Below, in pieces: positions 8,458 to 17,268 of a DNA stretch of 64,000 nt. The position numbers and the translations under genes were made by a program. Source of the stretch: Legionella sp. 515359 (GTDB taxonomy: Bacteria > Pseudomonadota > Gammaproteobacteria > Legionellales > Legionellaceae); contig JAPCYN010000001.1 of the NCBI GenBank assembly GCA_025941565.1, forward strand, positions 62,001 to 126,000, given 5' to 3'. The notes under the pieces are model-generated. The model had not been told where the DNA came from. It worked only from the letters and a program-made list of their open reading frames with translations, and made no database searches. Position 1 is the first letter of the stretch; each line of letters begins with the position of its first letter.

Positions 8458-9945
8458 ATGATCGAAGATGTTGCTGTAAAGTATCCTTGTGATTTAATAA
8501 TATTCGGTGCTTTGGGGGATCTGTCTTGCCGTAAATTATTTCCTGCTCTGTATCAGCTAGAACGTGCTAATCTTCTTCACGCTGATACCCGCATTATTGG
8601 TTGTGCGCGCGATCATTTAACATTAACCGACTATACCGGGTTAATGAAATCTAAAATACAAACTTTTGTCAGTGATGAACTGGATGAGCACGTTTGGTCA
8701 CGTCTGGTTTGCAAGATGACCTATTGCCCGCTCGATCTAACAAAACCTGAAGATTATGCAAAAATAACGGATTATGTAAATCCAACAGAGCGGGTTAGCA
8801 TTTCTTATTTTGCGATTCCTCCTTCACTGTATGCGCAAACATGCCAAGGCCTTTCAAGTATTGGTTTAACGAAGCAACCGTCACGTGTGGTTTTAGAAAA
8901 ACCAATTGGCCATGATTTGCCTTCGTCTGTTGTCATTAATAATGAAGTCGCTCATTTTTTTGCTGAAGATCAGATTTATCGCATCGATCATTATTTGGGT
9001 AAAGAAACAGTATTGAATCTTTTGGTATTGCGTTTTGCCAATGCAATTTTTTCTTCAAACTGGGATCATCAGGCTATTGATAAGGTTGAAATTACCGTTG
9101 CTGAAGAGGTGGGAGTTGAAGGACGCTGGGCTTACTATGATAAATCAGGTCAAGTAAGGGACATGTTGCAAAATCATTTATTACAAATATTGTCGCTTTT
9201 GGCAATGGAACCGCCAATGAGCCTGTCTGCCGAATGTATTCGTAGTGAAAAATTAAAAGTATTGAAGTCATTAAGGCCTCTTTCTGATGCTCAGGTTCAT
9301 GAACATACTGTGCGGGCTCAATATGTGGGGAACGTGATTAAAGGCCAACAGATACCGGGGTATCTGAATGAAGAAGGTGCCCATAAAGGCTCAACCACTG
9401 AAACTTTTGTTGCCATTAAAGCATATATAGATAACTGGCGCTGGTCTGGCGTTCCTTTTTATTTATTGACGGGTAAAAGATTATCAAAAAAACAAAGTGA
9501 AGTGGTGATTTACTTTAAGCCACAACCTTACAACATTTTTAAACAATTAAAACAGGAACTGTCTCCTAACCAGCTTATTATTCGTTTACAACCTGATGAA
9601 GGAGTGGAGTTGCGAATGATGAATAAAATTCCTGGTCTTAGTGAAAGCATGCAATTAAGAGACAGTAAGTTGGATTTAAATTTCAACAGTCTGTTTCATT
9701 CACAAAGAATTGCTGATGCTTATGAGCGTTTATTGTTGGAAGTGATGTTAGGTCATCAATATTTGTTTGTTAGTCGTGAAGAAGTAGAACAAGCATGGAA
9801 ATGGATCGATGAAATTAAGCAAGCATGGGAAAGACAAGATGCTCCGCTTTATACTTATCCATCCGGTACTTGGGGGCCTTTGGAGGTAATTCGTTTATAC
9901 AATGGCAAAGCGCATGTATGGGGTGAGCAAAATGCAGTTACGTAG
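8458..9945 (+). CDS. zwf: glucose-6-phosphate 1-dehydrogenase
   Basis: Zwf oxidises glucose 6-phosphate to 6-phosphogluconolactone with NADP and is the entry of the Entner-Doudoroff route encoded here. The 495-residue product has the coenzyme loop FGALGDLSCRKLFPALYQL and the active-site signature YRIDHYLGKETV. The serine of the usual GASGDL loop is leucine here. An in-frame TTG at 8443 would add five residues, but the ATG at 8458 gives the better N terminus. The stop overlaps the start of pgl by 14 bases. This is the first gene of an operon zwf-pgl-edd-glk-eda-transporter, in the order I recall from L. pneumophila. Confidence 0.96.
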   Translation: MIEDVAVKYPCDLIIFGALGDLSCRKLFPALYQLERANLLHADTRIIGCARDHLTLTDYTGLMKSKIQTFVSDELDEHVWSRLVCKMTYCPLDLTKPEDYAKITDYVNPTERVSISYFAIPPSLYAQTCQGLSSIGLTKQPSRVVLEKPIGHDLPSSVVINNEVAHFFAEDQIYRIDHYLGKETVLNLLVLRFANAIFSSNWDHQAIDKVEITVAEEVGVEGRWAYYDKSGQVRDMLQNHLLQILSLLAMEPPMSLSAECIRSEKLKVLKSLRPLSDAQVHEHTVRAQYVGNVIKGQQIPGYLNEEGAHKGSTTETFVAIKAYIDNWRWSGVPFYLLTGKRLSKKQSEVVIYFKPQPYNIFKQLKQELSPNQLIIRLQPDEGVELRMMNKIPGLSESMQLRDSKLDLNFNSLFHSQRIADAYERLLLEVMLGHQYLFVSREEVEQAWKWIDEIKQAWERQDAPLYTYPSGTWGPLEVIRLYNGKAHVWGEQNAVT

Positions 9946-10606
9946 TTTTAGTGAGGCCCCTTTATTAACTGAGGATTTATCCGGCCAGTTAAAGCAAATT
10001 CTTTGTAATGCAGTGAGTCAGCGTGGCCATGCTTATCTAGTGGTTTCGGGTGGAAAAACTCCTGTTGAGCTGTTTCTGGCTCTTGCAAAAACCGATATTC
10101 CCTGGGATAAAGTTACTGTAACTTTGGCCGATGAGCGTTGTGTCCCTGCTAATGATCCGGATCGAAATGAACGTTTAGTTCGACATTTTTTACTCCAGCA
10201 TAATGCCTCTAAAGCCCATTTTTTGAGTTTATATACAGAAGATCGTTCTATAGAGCAAATAGATCATATGATTGCTTCTTTGCCTACATTTGACGCGGTG
10301 GTATTAGGGATGGGCGAGGATGGGCATATTGCATCATTGTTTCCTTGCTCTGATGAGCTTGTGATGGGGCTGGATGATAATGCTGCAGCAGTGCTTCGAG
10401 TAAGTCCGAAAACAGCCCCGCATCAACGAATAAGTTTATCCAAAAGAAGACTATTAAACAGTCGCGTGATTTTTTTGCATTTGTTGGGTCAGAAGAAATT
10501 GGCTGTATTACATCAAGCAATGACAGAGCCCGATTCTATGGTGATGCCGGTGAGTGCTTTTTTAAATAGGCTTGATGCTAACGTTCAGGTGCTGTATGCA
10601 CCTTAA
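9932..10606 (+). CDS. pgl: 6-phosphogluconolactonase
   Basis: This 224-residue protein hydrolyses 6-phosphogluconolactone to 6-phosphogluconate. It belongs to the DevB/SOL group of the NagB-like fold, with VVSGGKTPVELF, VTLADERCVP and the catalytic region LGMGEDGHIASLFP. The ATG at 9932 is chosen because GGGGTGAG lies just upstream and the protein then begins MQLRSFSEAP; a longer frame from 9902 would run deeper into zwf. It overlaps the zwf stop by 14 bases and is followed by edd after 9 bases, so the three genes are tightly coupled. Confidence 0.94.
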   Translation: MQLRSFSEAPLLTEDLSGQLKQILCNAVSQRGHAYLVVSGGKTPVELFLALAKTDIPWDKVTVTLADERCVPANDPDRNERLVRHFLLQHNASKAHFLSLYTEDRSIEQIDHMIASLPTFDAVVLGMGEDGHIASLFPCSDELVMGLDDNAAAVLRVSPKTAPHQRISLSKRRLLNSRVIFLHLLGQKKLAVLHQAMTEPDSMVMPVSAFLNRLDANVQVLYAP

Positions 10607-10615
10607 GGAAAAAGA

Positions 10616-12451
10616 ATGCATCCGGTTGTAGCTCAAGTTACTGATCGCATCCGTGAACGCAGTACACGCAGTAGAGATTTATATCTGAAGCATATCGAAA
10701 AATTGCGTATGCAAGGTCCTCAGCGTAGTGTGCTTCACTGCGGTAATTTAGCGCATGGTTTTGCTGCCTGTGCAAAGCAAGATAAAGCAAATTTGCGCGG
10801 GATGACCAAAGCCAATATAGCGATTGTTTCCGCCTATAATGACATGCTTTCGGCGCACCAGCCCTATCAGGATTATCCGGAATTAATTAAAGAAGCTGTT
10901 TCTGCTGCTGGAGGTGTAGCACAATTTGCAGCCGGTGTTCCAGCAATGTGTGATGGAATTACCCAAGGCCAGGCAGGAATGGAATTAAGTTTATTAAGTC
11001 GAGACGTAATTGCCATGTCAGCAGCTGTAGGTTTGTCGCACAATATGTTTGATGGCGTTCTCATGCTGGGTATTTGCGATAAAATTGTTCCCGGATTATT
11101 GATGGCGGCTTTGAGTTTTGGCCATTTGCCTTTTATTTTTGTTCCCGCAGGCCCTATGCCATCGGGGATATCAAATCAGGAAAAAGCACGTATCCGTCAA
11201 TTGTATGCTGAGGGAAAGGCAGATAAAAATGCATTGCTTGAGGCAGAGGCTGCTTCTTATCATTCTGCAGGTACATGTACTTTTTATGGCACGGCTAATT
11301 CCAACCAATTAATTATTGAAACAATGGGGTTGCAGCTTCCTGGCTCATCATTTATCAATCCTGGAACACCCTTACGTGATGCATTAACCTGGTCTGCGGC
11401 ACAACAAATCCTGTCCTTAACTGATTTGGGTGGGCATTATATGCCTATAGGTCAGTTGATGGATGTAAAAAATATAGTTAATGGCATTGTGGCATTATTG
11501 GCATCTGGTGGTTCTACCAATCATACAATGCACCTGGTTGCTGTAGCCGCTATGGCAGGCTATTCGATCAATTGGGATGATTTTGCGCAATTGTCTGCAG
11601 TAACTCCTTTGGTTGCCAAAATTTATCCTAATGGATATGCGGACATCAATCATTTTCAACGAGCGGGGGGGATGGCGTATTTTATTCACACTTTACTGGA
11701 TGCACACTTATTGCATGAAGATGTTCATACAGTGATAGGTCATGGCTTGCAACAATATACGCAACAACCCTTATTGAATAAAGAGCAATTGTCATGGGTT
11801 CCTGGACCTTCTATTTCAAGTGATGAGAGCGTATTAACTTCAGCTAAAACTCCCTTTAAAGCTCAAGGTGGTTTGCAAGTATTAAGCGGCAATATAGGGC
11901 GTGCTGTAATTAAAACTTCAGGGCTTGCCGTTGGAAAAGAAAAGATTGAGGCTCCAGCAGTAGTTTGTTCCAGTCAGGAAGAGTTTGAACAGATGTTTCA
12001 AAAAGGTATTTTGGAGCAAGATTGTGTGGTTGTGCTTCGCTTTCAGGGACCTAAAGCATGTGGAATGCCTGAATTACATCAATTAACGCCCAAGCTTGGG
12101 GTGCTCATGGATAAAGGGTATCAAGTTGCGTTGGTAACTGATGGACGTATGTCGGGTGCTTCGGGTAAAGTCCCTGCGGCGATTCATGTTACGCCTGAGG
12201 CTATAGATAACGAAGTACTTTCCCGTATTGAAACTGGGGATATGATTTTAATTGATGCAGAACAGGGTATATTGCAATTATTAGTTACAGATCATGAATT
12301 GGGGCTAAGAACCAATGCTGTTTTGAATGAAGCGAAATTTCACTTGGGTACAGGTCGAGAACTATTCACCAGTTTAAGATCACAATTTACGGGAGCTGAG
12401 CAGGGAGCGTGTAGCTTGTTTCAGGGAAAAGAGTCTTGTTATGAGTTGTGA
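10616..12451 (+). CDS. edd: 6-phosphogluconate dehydratase
   Basis: Edd removes water from 6-phosphogluconate to give 2-keto-3-deoxy-6-phosphogluconate. The 611-residue length and the IlvD/Edd family landmarks agree: GNLAHGFAACAKQDKANL near the N terminus, PAMCDGITQGQAGMELSLLSRD, CDKIVPGLLMAAL with an iron-sulfur cysteine, LASGGSTNHTMHLVA, and VTDGRMSGASGKVPAAIHV near the C terminus. The start follows pgl by 9 bases with AAGGAAAAAG upstream. Its end overlaps the glucokinase start by 11 bases. Confidence 0.96.
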   Translation: MHPVVAQVTDRIRERSTRSRDLYLKHIEKLRMQGPQRSVLHCGNLAHGFAACAKQDKANLRGMTKANIAIVSAYNDMLSAHQPYQDYPELIKEAVSAAGGVAQFAAGVPAMCDGITQGQAGMELSLLSRDVIAMSAAVGLSHNMFDGVLMLGICDKIVPGLLMAALSFGHLPFIFVPAGPMPSGISNQEKARIRQLYAEGKADKNALLEAEAASYHSAGTCTFYGTANSNQLIIETMGLQLPGSSFINPGTPLRDALTWSAAQQILSLTDLGGHYMPIGQLMDVKNIVNGIVALLASGGSTNHTMHLVAVAAMAGYSINWDDFAQLSAVTPLVAKIYPNGYADINHFQRAGGMAYFIHTLLDAHLLHEDVHTVIGHGLQQYTQQPLLNKEQLSWVPGPSISSDESVLTSAKTPFKAQGGLQVLSGNIGRAVIKTSGLAVGKEKIEAPAVVCSSQEEFEQMFQKGILEQDCVVVLRFQGPKACGMPELHQLTPKLGVLMDKGYQVALVTDGRMSGASGKVPAAIHVTPEAIDNEVLSRIETGDMILIDAEQGILQLLVTDHELGLRTNAVLNEAKFHLGTGRELFTSLRSQFTGAEQGACSLFQGKESCYEL

Positions 12452-13418
12452 TGATTTAAAATCTTATGCAATCGTTGCTGATATTGGTGGGACTTTTGCG
12501 CGTTTCAGTCGTGTCAATTTAGAAAATTTGGTCATGGACAAAATTGAAATTTATTCTTGCGCCGCATTTGCCAGTTTTGAATCAGTATTATTAGCATACA
12601 AGGCACAACATGAGCTGGAAGAAATAAAGCGAGTTGCTCTCGCTATTGCATGTCCAGTACTTGGTGATGTGATTTGTATGACCAATACTCATTGGCGTTT
12701 TTCAATCAGTGAATTAAAACAGAAATTAGATCTGACAGAACTCAAGGTATTGAATGACTTTAATGCAATTGCAATGAGCCTGCCTGTTTTATCGGATCAG
12801 CAAATACTTCAGATAGGAAGAGGTGCTGCCGATCACAATGGAGCAAGAGCCGTATTGGGCGCTGGAACAGGACTAGGGGTTGCTTTCCTCATCTCAAATC
12901 AGAATGGATACTCTGCCCATGCAGGGGAGGGCGGGCACATCAGTTGGGGAGCAAAAACAGAGCAGGAGTGGTTTATTTATTGTCACTTGAGGAAAAAGTA
13001 TGCGCATGTATCTTATGAGCGCTTATTATCAGGTCATGGCTTGGAGAATATCTATCAAGCCCTGGCCGTTTTGCATCAAAAAGAAAAAGCTTATGTTCCT
13101 GCGTCAGAAGTCATTGCTTTGGCCTTAGCGCAACAATGTAGTGTTGCTGACGCGGCAGTAACGCAGTTTTTTGCAATTCTAGGCTCTTATGCTGGAGACT
13201 TGGCATTAATTTTTGCAGCTTTTGGCGGTGTTTATATAGCGGGTGGTATTGTGCCACGATTAATTTCATTGCTGCACCATAGTGATTTCAGAACTCGTTT
13301 TGAAGAAAAAGGCCGTTTTAGTGATTTCAACGCGAAAATTCCAACTTATGTGATTACTGCCGAGCAGCCAGGGATATTAGGCGCTGCGGTTTATTTAAAA
13401 CAATCGTGTCCTGGATAA
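12441..13418 (+). CDS. glk: glucokinase
   Basis: This 325-residue protein phosphorylates glucose to glucose 6-phosphate for Zwf. The ATP phosphate-binding motif VADIGGTFARFSRV is at the N terminus. The LNDFNAIA region, GAGTGLGVAFL, and the sugar-binding HAGEGGHISWG are all present, as is GGVYIAGGIVPRL near the C terminus. These identify the bacterial Glk group rather than the ROK group. It overlaps edd by 11 bases. Placing glucokinase in the pathway operon implies that free glucose is the substrate, which fits the neighbouring sugar porter and glucoamylase. Confidence 0.95.
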   Translation: MSCDDLKSYAIVADIGGTFARFSRVNLENLVMDKIEIYSCAAFASFESVLLAYKAQHELEEIKRVALAIACPVLGDVICMTNTHWRFSISELKQKLDLTELKVLNDFNAIAMSLPVLSDQQILQIGRGAADHNGARAVLGAGTGLGVAFLISNQNGYSAHAGEGGHISWGAKTEQEWFIYCHLRKKYAHVSYERLLSGHGLENIYQALAVLHQKEKAYVPASEVIALALAQQCSVADAAVTQFFAILGSYAGDLALIFAAFGGVYIAGGIVPRLISLLHHSDFRTRFEEKGRFSDFNAKIPTYVITAEQPGILGAAVYLKQSCPG

Positions 13419-13505
13419 AAATGAAGAATAACCGGATAGGTCATGTCACTCATTCCGGATTACGCTTGACTGTATCTAGGTTACATCGACTGCAAGGAGA
13501 GGTTT

Positions 13506-14159
13506 ATGTCATTTCCAAATTGGATGATGCAACCAGAAATTGTATTTTGTACATCACCTGTAATTCCGGTGGTTGTGATTAAAGAAATAGAGCATGCTGT
13601 CCCTTTGGCCACAGCATTATTTGCAGGCGGTATTCATGTACTCGAAGTCACACTTAGAACCCCCATTGCTTTGGACGCGGTTAAGTTACTCGTGAAAACA
13701 TTCCCTGAAGCTTTAATTGGTGTGGGTACAGTCACTACACCCGAACAATTAAAACAGGTCGCAGATCTCGGTGCAAAATTCGCTCTAAGTCCCGGGAAAA
13801 CACAAGCCCTGTTAACCGCTGGATGCACTTCTGACATTCCTTTAATTCCTGGTATATCCAGTGTTTCTGAACTGATGGAAGGATTGGTATTGGGGTATAC
13901 CCATTTTAAATTTTTCCCCGCAACAGCGGCTGGGGGAGTCAATATGCTGCGTGCGATGCATGGTCCCTTTCCACAAGTACGATTTTGCCCAACGGGCGGT
14001 ATTAATGAAGGGAATTTTTCTGATTATTTGGCATTGCCTAATGTTTCGTGTGTTGGAGGGTCTTGGATAGTTCCCGACGAAGCAGCTAAAAAAGGTAATT
14101 GGTCATTAATTACTGATTTATCTTTTGCTGCACGCCAAAGGGTCAGAGGATGGGAGTAG
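13506..14159 (+). CDS. eda: 2-keto-3-deoxy-6-phosphogluconate aldolase
   Basis: Eda cleaves KDPG to pyruvate and glyceraldehyde 3-phosphate, the last step of the Entner-Doudoroff route. The 217-residue class I aldolase has the Schiff-base lysine in THFKFFPATAAGG, the conserved glutamate in VLEVTLRTP, and GVGTVTTPEQL and FCPTGGI as further family motifs. It lies 87 bases after glk with an AAGGAGAGG ribosome binding site. It carries only the KDPG aldolase domain. Confidence 0.95.
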   Translation: MSFPNWMMQPEIVFCTSPVIPVVVIKEIEHAVPLATALFAGGIHVLEVTLRTPIALDAVKLLVKTFPEALIGVGTVTTPEQLKQVADLGAKFALSPGKTQALLTAGCTSDIPLIPGISSVSELMEGLVLGYTHFKFFPATAAGGVNMLRAMHGPFPQVRFCPTGGINEGNFSDYLALPNVSCVGGSWIVPDEAAKKGNWSLITDLSFAARQRVRGWE

Positions 14160-14241
14160 ATAAGTAGCGCCTGACGATTCACAGATCATAGATAACGTTT
14201 ATCTTATGCCGAATTTTTGATTATCGATCAAGGAGTAAAAT

Positions 14242-15660
14242 ATGACATGGGTTGTTGCAATTATTGGTTCGGTAGCTGGGTTTTTGTTTGGTTATGATGA
14301 GGGAATTATTGCCGGTTCTTTGGAGCTGGTCAAAAATCATTTTGGCTTAACTGCAACACATATTGGCGTAATGGCTTCAGCCTTGCCTTTCGGAGCTTTG
14401 TTTGGTTCCATGCTGATTGGTGCGGTCACTGCATCAAAAGGAGCAAAACGTTTTGGTCGCCGTACCTTACTGTCTTTTGCTGGAATATTGTTCTTTTGGG
14501 GGGCATTAGGAGCAGGATTTGCCGATTCAATTACCGTGCTGGTTATTTCACGGTTGGTTCTGGGTCTGGCCATTGGTATGGCTTCAGTAATGGCACCTTT
14601 GTATTTGGCAGAAACGGCAACTTATGAGACAAGGGGCGCTGTGGTTGCTATTTATCAATTGGCAATGACTGTAGGAATCGTTTGTTCTTATTCAGTCAAT
14701 TATCTGTTCCTTGAACACCATGATTGGCGCGCCATGTTTGCTTCAAGTGCTTTCCCTGCTCTGGTTTTAAGTATCGGAATTTTACTCATGCCAGAATCTC
14801 CCAGATGGTTATGCAGTGTAGGGCGTCGAGATGCAGCCTCTAAGGCCTTAAAAAAACTACGCAAAAGTCATTCAATTGAGCATGAGTTGACAGATATTGA
14901 AATGACATTGACGCATGAACCCAAAAAGGGAAGCTGGTTGTTGCTGTTCAAGAGCCCATTATTGCCCGTTTTAATGTTGGGTACCATGCTATTTTGTTTA
15001 CAACAATTGAGCGGGATTAATGTAGTTATCTATTTTGCACCTGAAATTTTTAAAAATTTGGGGATGAACAGTACTGCAGGACAAATATTAGCAACTATTG
15101 GTATTGGTCTGGTTAATTTACTGGTTACTGTCATTGCGATACTGAGTGTTGATAAAGTAGGGCGTCGTAAACTCCTTTTGTTTGGTTTTACCGGCATGTG
15201 TTTCAGTCTGCTGGCTTTATGTATGTTTTCAGTATATCAAGTGGCCTGGCTTCCTTATTTGTCAGTTGCCTGTCTGATTCTGTATATTTTTTCTTTTGCA
15301 GTGAGCGTGGGACCAATACCTCATATTGCAATGGCAGAAATATTTCCTCTGCACGTGCGTGGTGCGGGAATGGGTTTTTCTGCCATGAGTAACTGGACTT
15401 TTAATACAGTAGTCATTTTTAGTTTCCCTCTTTTGGAAAAAATGATGGGTATTGAATATACTTTTGCTTTATATGCGCTGATTTGTCTTTTAGGGTTAAT
15501 CTATACCTATTTTTATATGCCTGAAACCAAGAGTATCAGCCTGGAACAAATCGAAAATTACATTATGTCAGGTAAGCCATTACGTTTATTAGGTCATAAA
15601 GAGGCACTTTCTGATGATGAGATTGGCGAAAAAGAACCCTCTTATTTGGCATCTACCTAA
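14242..15660 (+). CDS. sugar porter of the major facilitator superfamily
   Basis: This 472-residue protein with twelve predicted membrane segments belongs to the sugar porter family (XylE/GalP-like). Signatures are the N-terminal GFLFGYDEGIIAGSL, RFGRRTLL between TM2 and TM3, PESPRWLCSVGRRDAA before the central loop, QQLSGINVVIYFAPEIF in TM7, VDKVGRRKLLLFG, and the C-terminal PETKSISLEQIE. It is preceded by an AAGGAG site and follows eda by 82 bases in the same operon direction. The likely job is proton-coupled uptake of glucose for the pathway. The equivalent L. pneumophila gene is annotated ywtG. Confidence 0.9.
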   Translation: MTWVVAIIGSVAGFLFGYDEGIIAGSLELVKNHFGLTATHIGVMASALPFGALFGSMLIGAVTASKGAKRFGRRTLLSFAGILFFWGALGAGFADSITVLVISRLVLGLAIGMASVMAPLYLAETATYETRGAVVAIYQLAMTVGIVCSYSVNYLFLEHHDWRAMFASSAFPALVLSIGILLMPESPRWLCSVGRRDAASKALKKLRKSHSIEHELTDIEMTLTHEPKKGSWLLLFKSPLLPVLMLGTMLFCLQQLSGINVVIYFAPEIFKNLGMNSTAGQILATIGIGLVNLLVTVIAILSVDKVGRRKLLLFGFTGMCFSLLALCMFSVYQVAWLPYLSVACLILYIFSFAVSVGPIPHIAMAEIFPLHVRGAGMGFSAMSNWTFNTVVIFSFPLLEKMMGIEYTFALYALICLLGLIYTYFYMPETKSISLEQIENYIMSGKPLRLLGHKEALSDDEIGEKEPSYLAST

Positions 15661-15685
15661 AAATGAAATTTTAAGAAAATGGCGA

Positions 15686-15731
15686 GGTCCTGTTTACATT
15701 TCGCCAACTTGAATCAAGATGTAAACAGACC
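15686..15731. terminator. stem-loop between convergent transporter and glucoamylase genes
   Basis: GGTCCTGTTTACAT (15686-15699) pairs with ATGTAAACAGACC (15719-15731), with one bulged C and a 19-base loop. It sits between convergent stops at 15660 and 15773 and may act in both directions. There is no clean T-run. Confidence 0.5.
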
Positions 15732-15772
15732 CTAGCCGTTAGCTAAGAAAAACCTCTGGCTAGTCAGGAAGC

Positions 15773-17059
15773 TTATTTTAATTTGTTTGTGAGTTTATCT
15801 CTTAACTCAAGAGCACGTAAAACAGCTACATAACTCCAGGTCAGCGATGGAGCTCCTTGTTGGATCCCGGTATTGAGATTAATCTGCTCGCTTAACTTCA
15901 TATCTTTTGCATATTTTTTTATGAGTTTCAAATAATTATCACCAATCTGGATGTTTTTCGCTAGTTCCGATTGATGCATTTGGTTTAGAGGTAAATTATC
16001 GGCGAGTGTATAGTAATACTCAGCCATAGTTGCGGTTAAAATAAACCAAGGGTTACCTATACTATTGGTTTGATATCCATCGTAGGTATCTCCAGGATAG
16101 CGCCCAAACAAAATTTCTCCTGAATGATTGTTATTAATTGGGAACATTGAATTAAACTGCTCATACAACGCGTGTACGGTATTTTGTACGTAGGTGCTAC
16201 CAGGTGACAAAACACCATCCTTTTGTGGATTTAATAAAATACCCACAATCACTGATGAATCAAGCTCTAATGTTTTTTGAGGGCCGGGGTGGGGCAAAAG
16301 GGTTGCCTGAATTGTTTTATGCTCAGGATCTAAATGTTGCTTCAGACGTGTGTTTATAAGCTCCGCTTGTTGTTCATAATATGCGGCAGCCTGAGGATCA
16401 TTGAGACGGCGAGCAAGGGCGGCACCTTCATTAAGAGCCTTCTGTTGCGCCATGGCAGTAAAAAAGTGATGTCCAAACACTTCTTCCCAAAGATCATAAT
16501 TTTTATCAGACCAGTGATGAGCCGTGTATTCCAAATCCATTTTAATCACACCCATTGAATGGGGATCTAAATTGTTATTATAGAGCTGGGTTCGTACATA
16601 TTCTGTTTCATTATCATCTAATAATTGTTGGGCAAAACGTGTTAGAACGGAAGCTCTTAATGCTGGACCGTCATTTTGTGGCCTACCCCAAGGACCATCA
16701 AAAGGATAGCCATTAATGTAAAATTTAGGTTCCCCCATTATATCTTGTCCAGGTAATGGATCATATTGATGCTGAAGCTTTTGAGACCAGGAAACATAAT
16801 TAAATAAGCGCTCTTTGTAGCCAAACGCACGAGAGGACTCATACCACGTTTCAATCAAACCCATAGCAATTGCAGAGTCACGAACCCAGTCATAATAATA
16901 ATCTGGATTTTGTTTTGAGGGAGCTGCAATTATTGCTCCATTCAATTGAATATTGGCAAAAAAATGTTGTCTGAGCTTTTGGATATCTTCTGAACTAAAT
17001 ACAGAACTTATTGCTTGGGAAGCAAAAAATATCATTAAAAAACAGATCCTTTTCAACAT
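15773..17059 (-). CDS. gamA: secreted glucoamylase, glycoside hydrolase family 15
   Basis: The 428-residue protein starts with a signal peptide (about residues 1-22, hydrophobic FLMIFFASQAISS). It then shows the GH15 landmarks: NPDYYYDWVRDSA (substrate-binding W-R-D), a central acidic YTAHHWSDKNYDLWEEVFGHHF that resembles the catalytic region, and the C-terminal TNSIGNPWFILTATMAEYYY. GH15 enzymes release glucose from the ends of starch or glycogen. L. pneumophila GamA is encoded at the same place next to the zwf operon and degrades glycogen and starch. Here it would supply glucose for the adjacent porter and Entner-Doudoroff enzymes. Confidence 0.92.
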   Translation of the reverse strand: MLKRICFLMIFFASQAISSVFSSEDIQKLRQHFFANIQLNGAIIAAPSKQNPDYYYDWVRDSAIAMGLIETWYESSRAFGYKERLFNYVSWSQKLQHQYDPLPGQDIMGEPKFYINGYPFDGPWGRPQNDGPALRASVLTRFAQQLLDDNETEYVRTQLYNNNLDPHSMGVIKMDLEYTAHHWSDKNYDLWEEVFGHHFFTAMAQQKALNEGAALARRLNDPQAAAYYEQQAELINTRLKQHLDPEHKTIQATLLPHPGPQKTLELDSSVIVGILLNPQKDGVLSPGSTYVQNTVHALYEQFNSMFPINNNHSGEILFGRYPGDTYDGYQTNSIGNPWFILTATMAEYYYTLADNLPLNQMHQSELAKNIQIGDNYLKLIKKYAKDMKLSEQINLNTGIQQGAPSLTWSYVAVLRALELRDKLTNKLK

Positions 17060-17150
17060 AATCTCCTATAAAAAATAAACGGTTTTCATAGTACATTAAA
17101 TTAACTGAGCAGAGTATAGGAAAATTTAAGAAGTATTTATTAGGAATACG

Positions 17151-17227
17151 TAGCCTGAGCGTAGCGAAGTGTAACCTAGGAAAATCTCGGTTAATTTTCC
17201 GGGCTATGCTTCGCTGGGCTCAAGCTA
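17151..17227. repeat. long imperfect palindrome (REP-like)
   Basis: TAGCCTGAGCGTAGCGAAG (17151-17169) pairs with CTTCGCTGGGCTCAAGCTA (17209-17227) at about 16 of 19 positions. Inside it GGAAAAT pairs with ATTTTCC (17179-17200). It shares the GCGAAG/CTTCGC core with the other palindromes in this window and lies between the glucoamylase and RND pump genes. Confidence 0.6.
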
Positions 17228-17268
17228 TGTTTTAGGATTTAAAGTGAACGCTGAGGAATTTCTCATTC

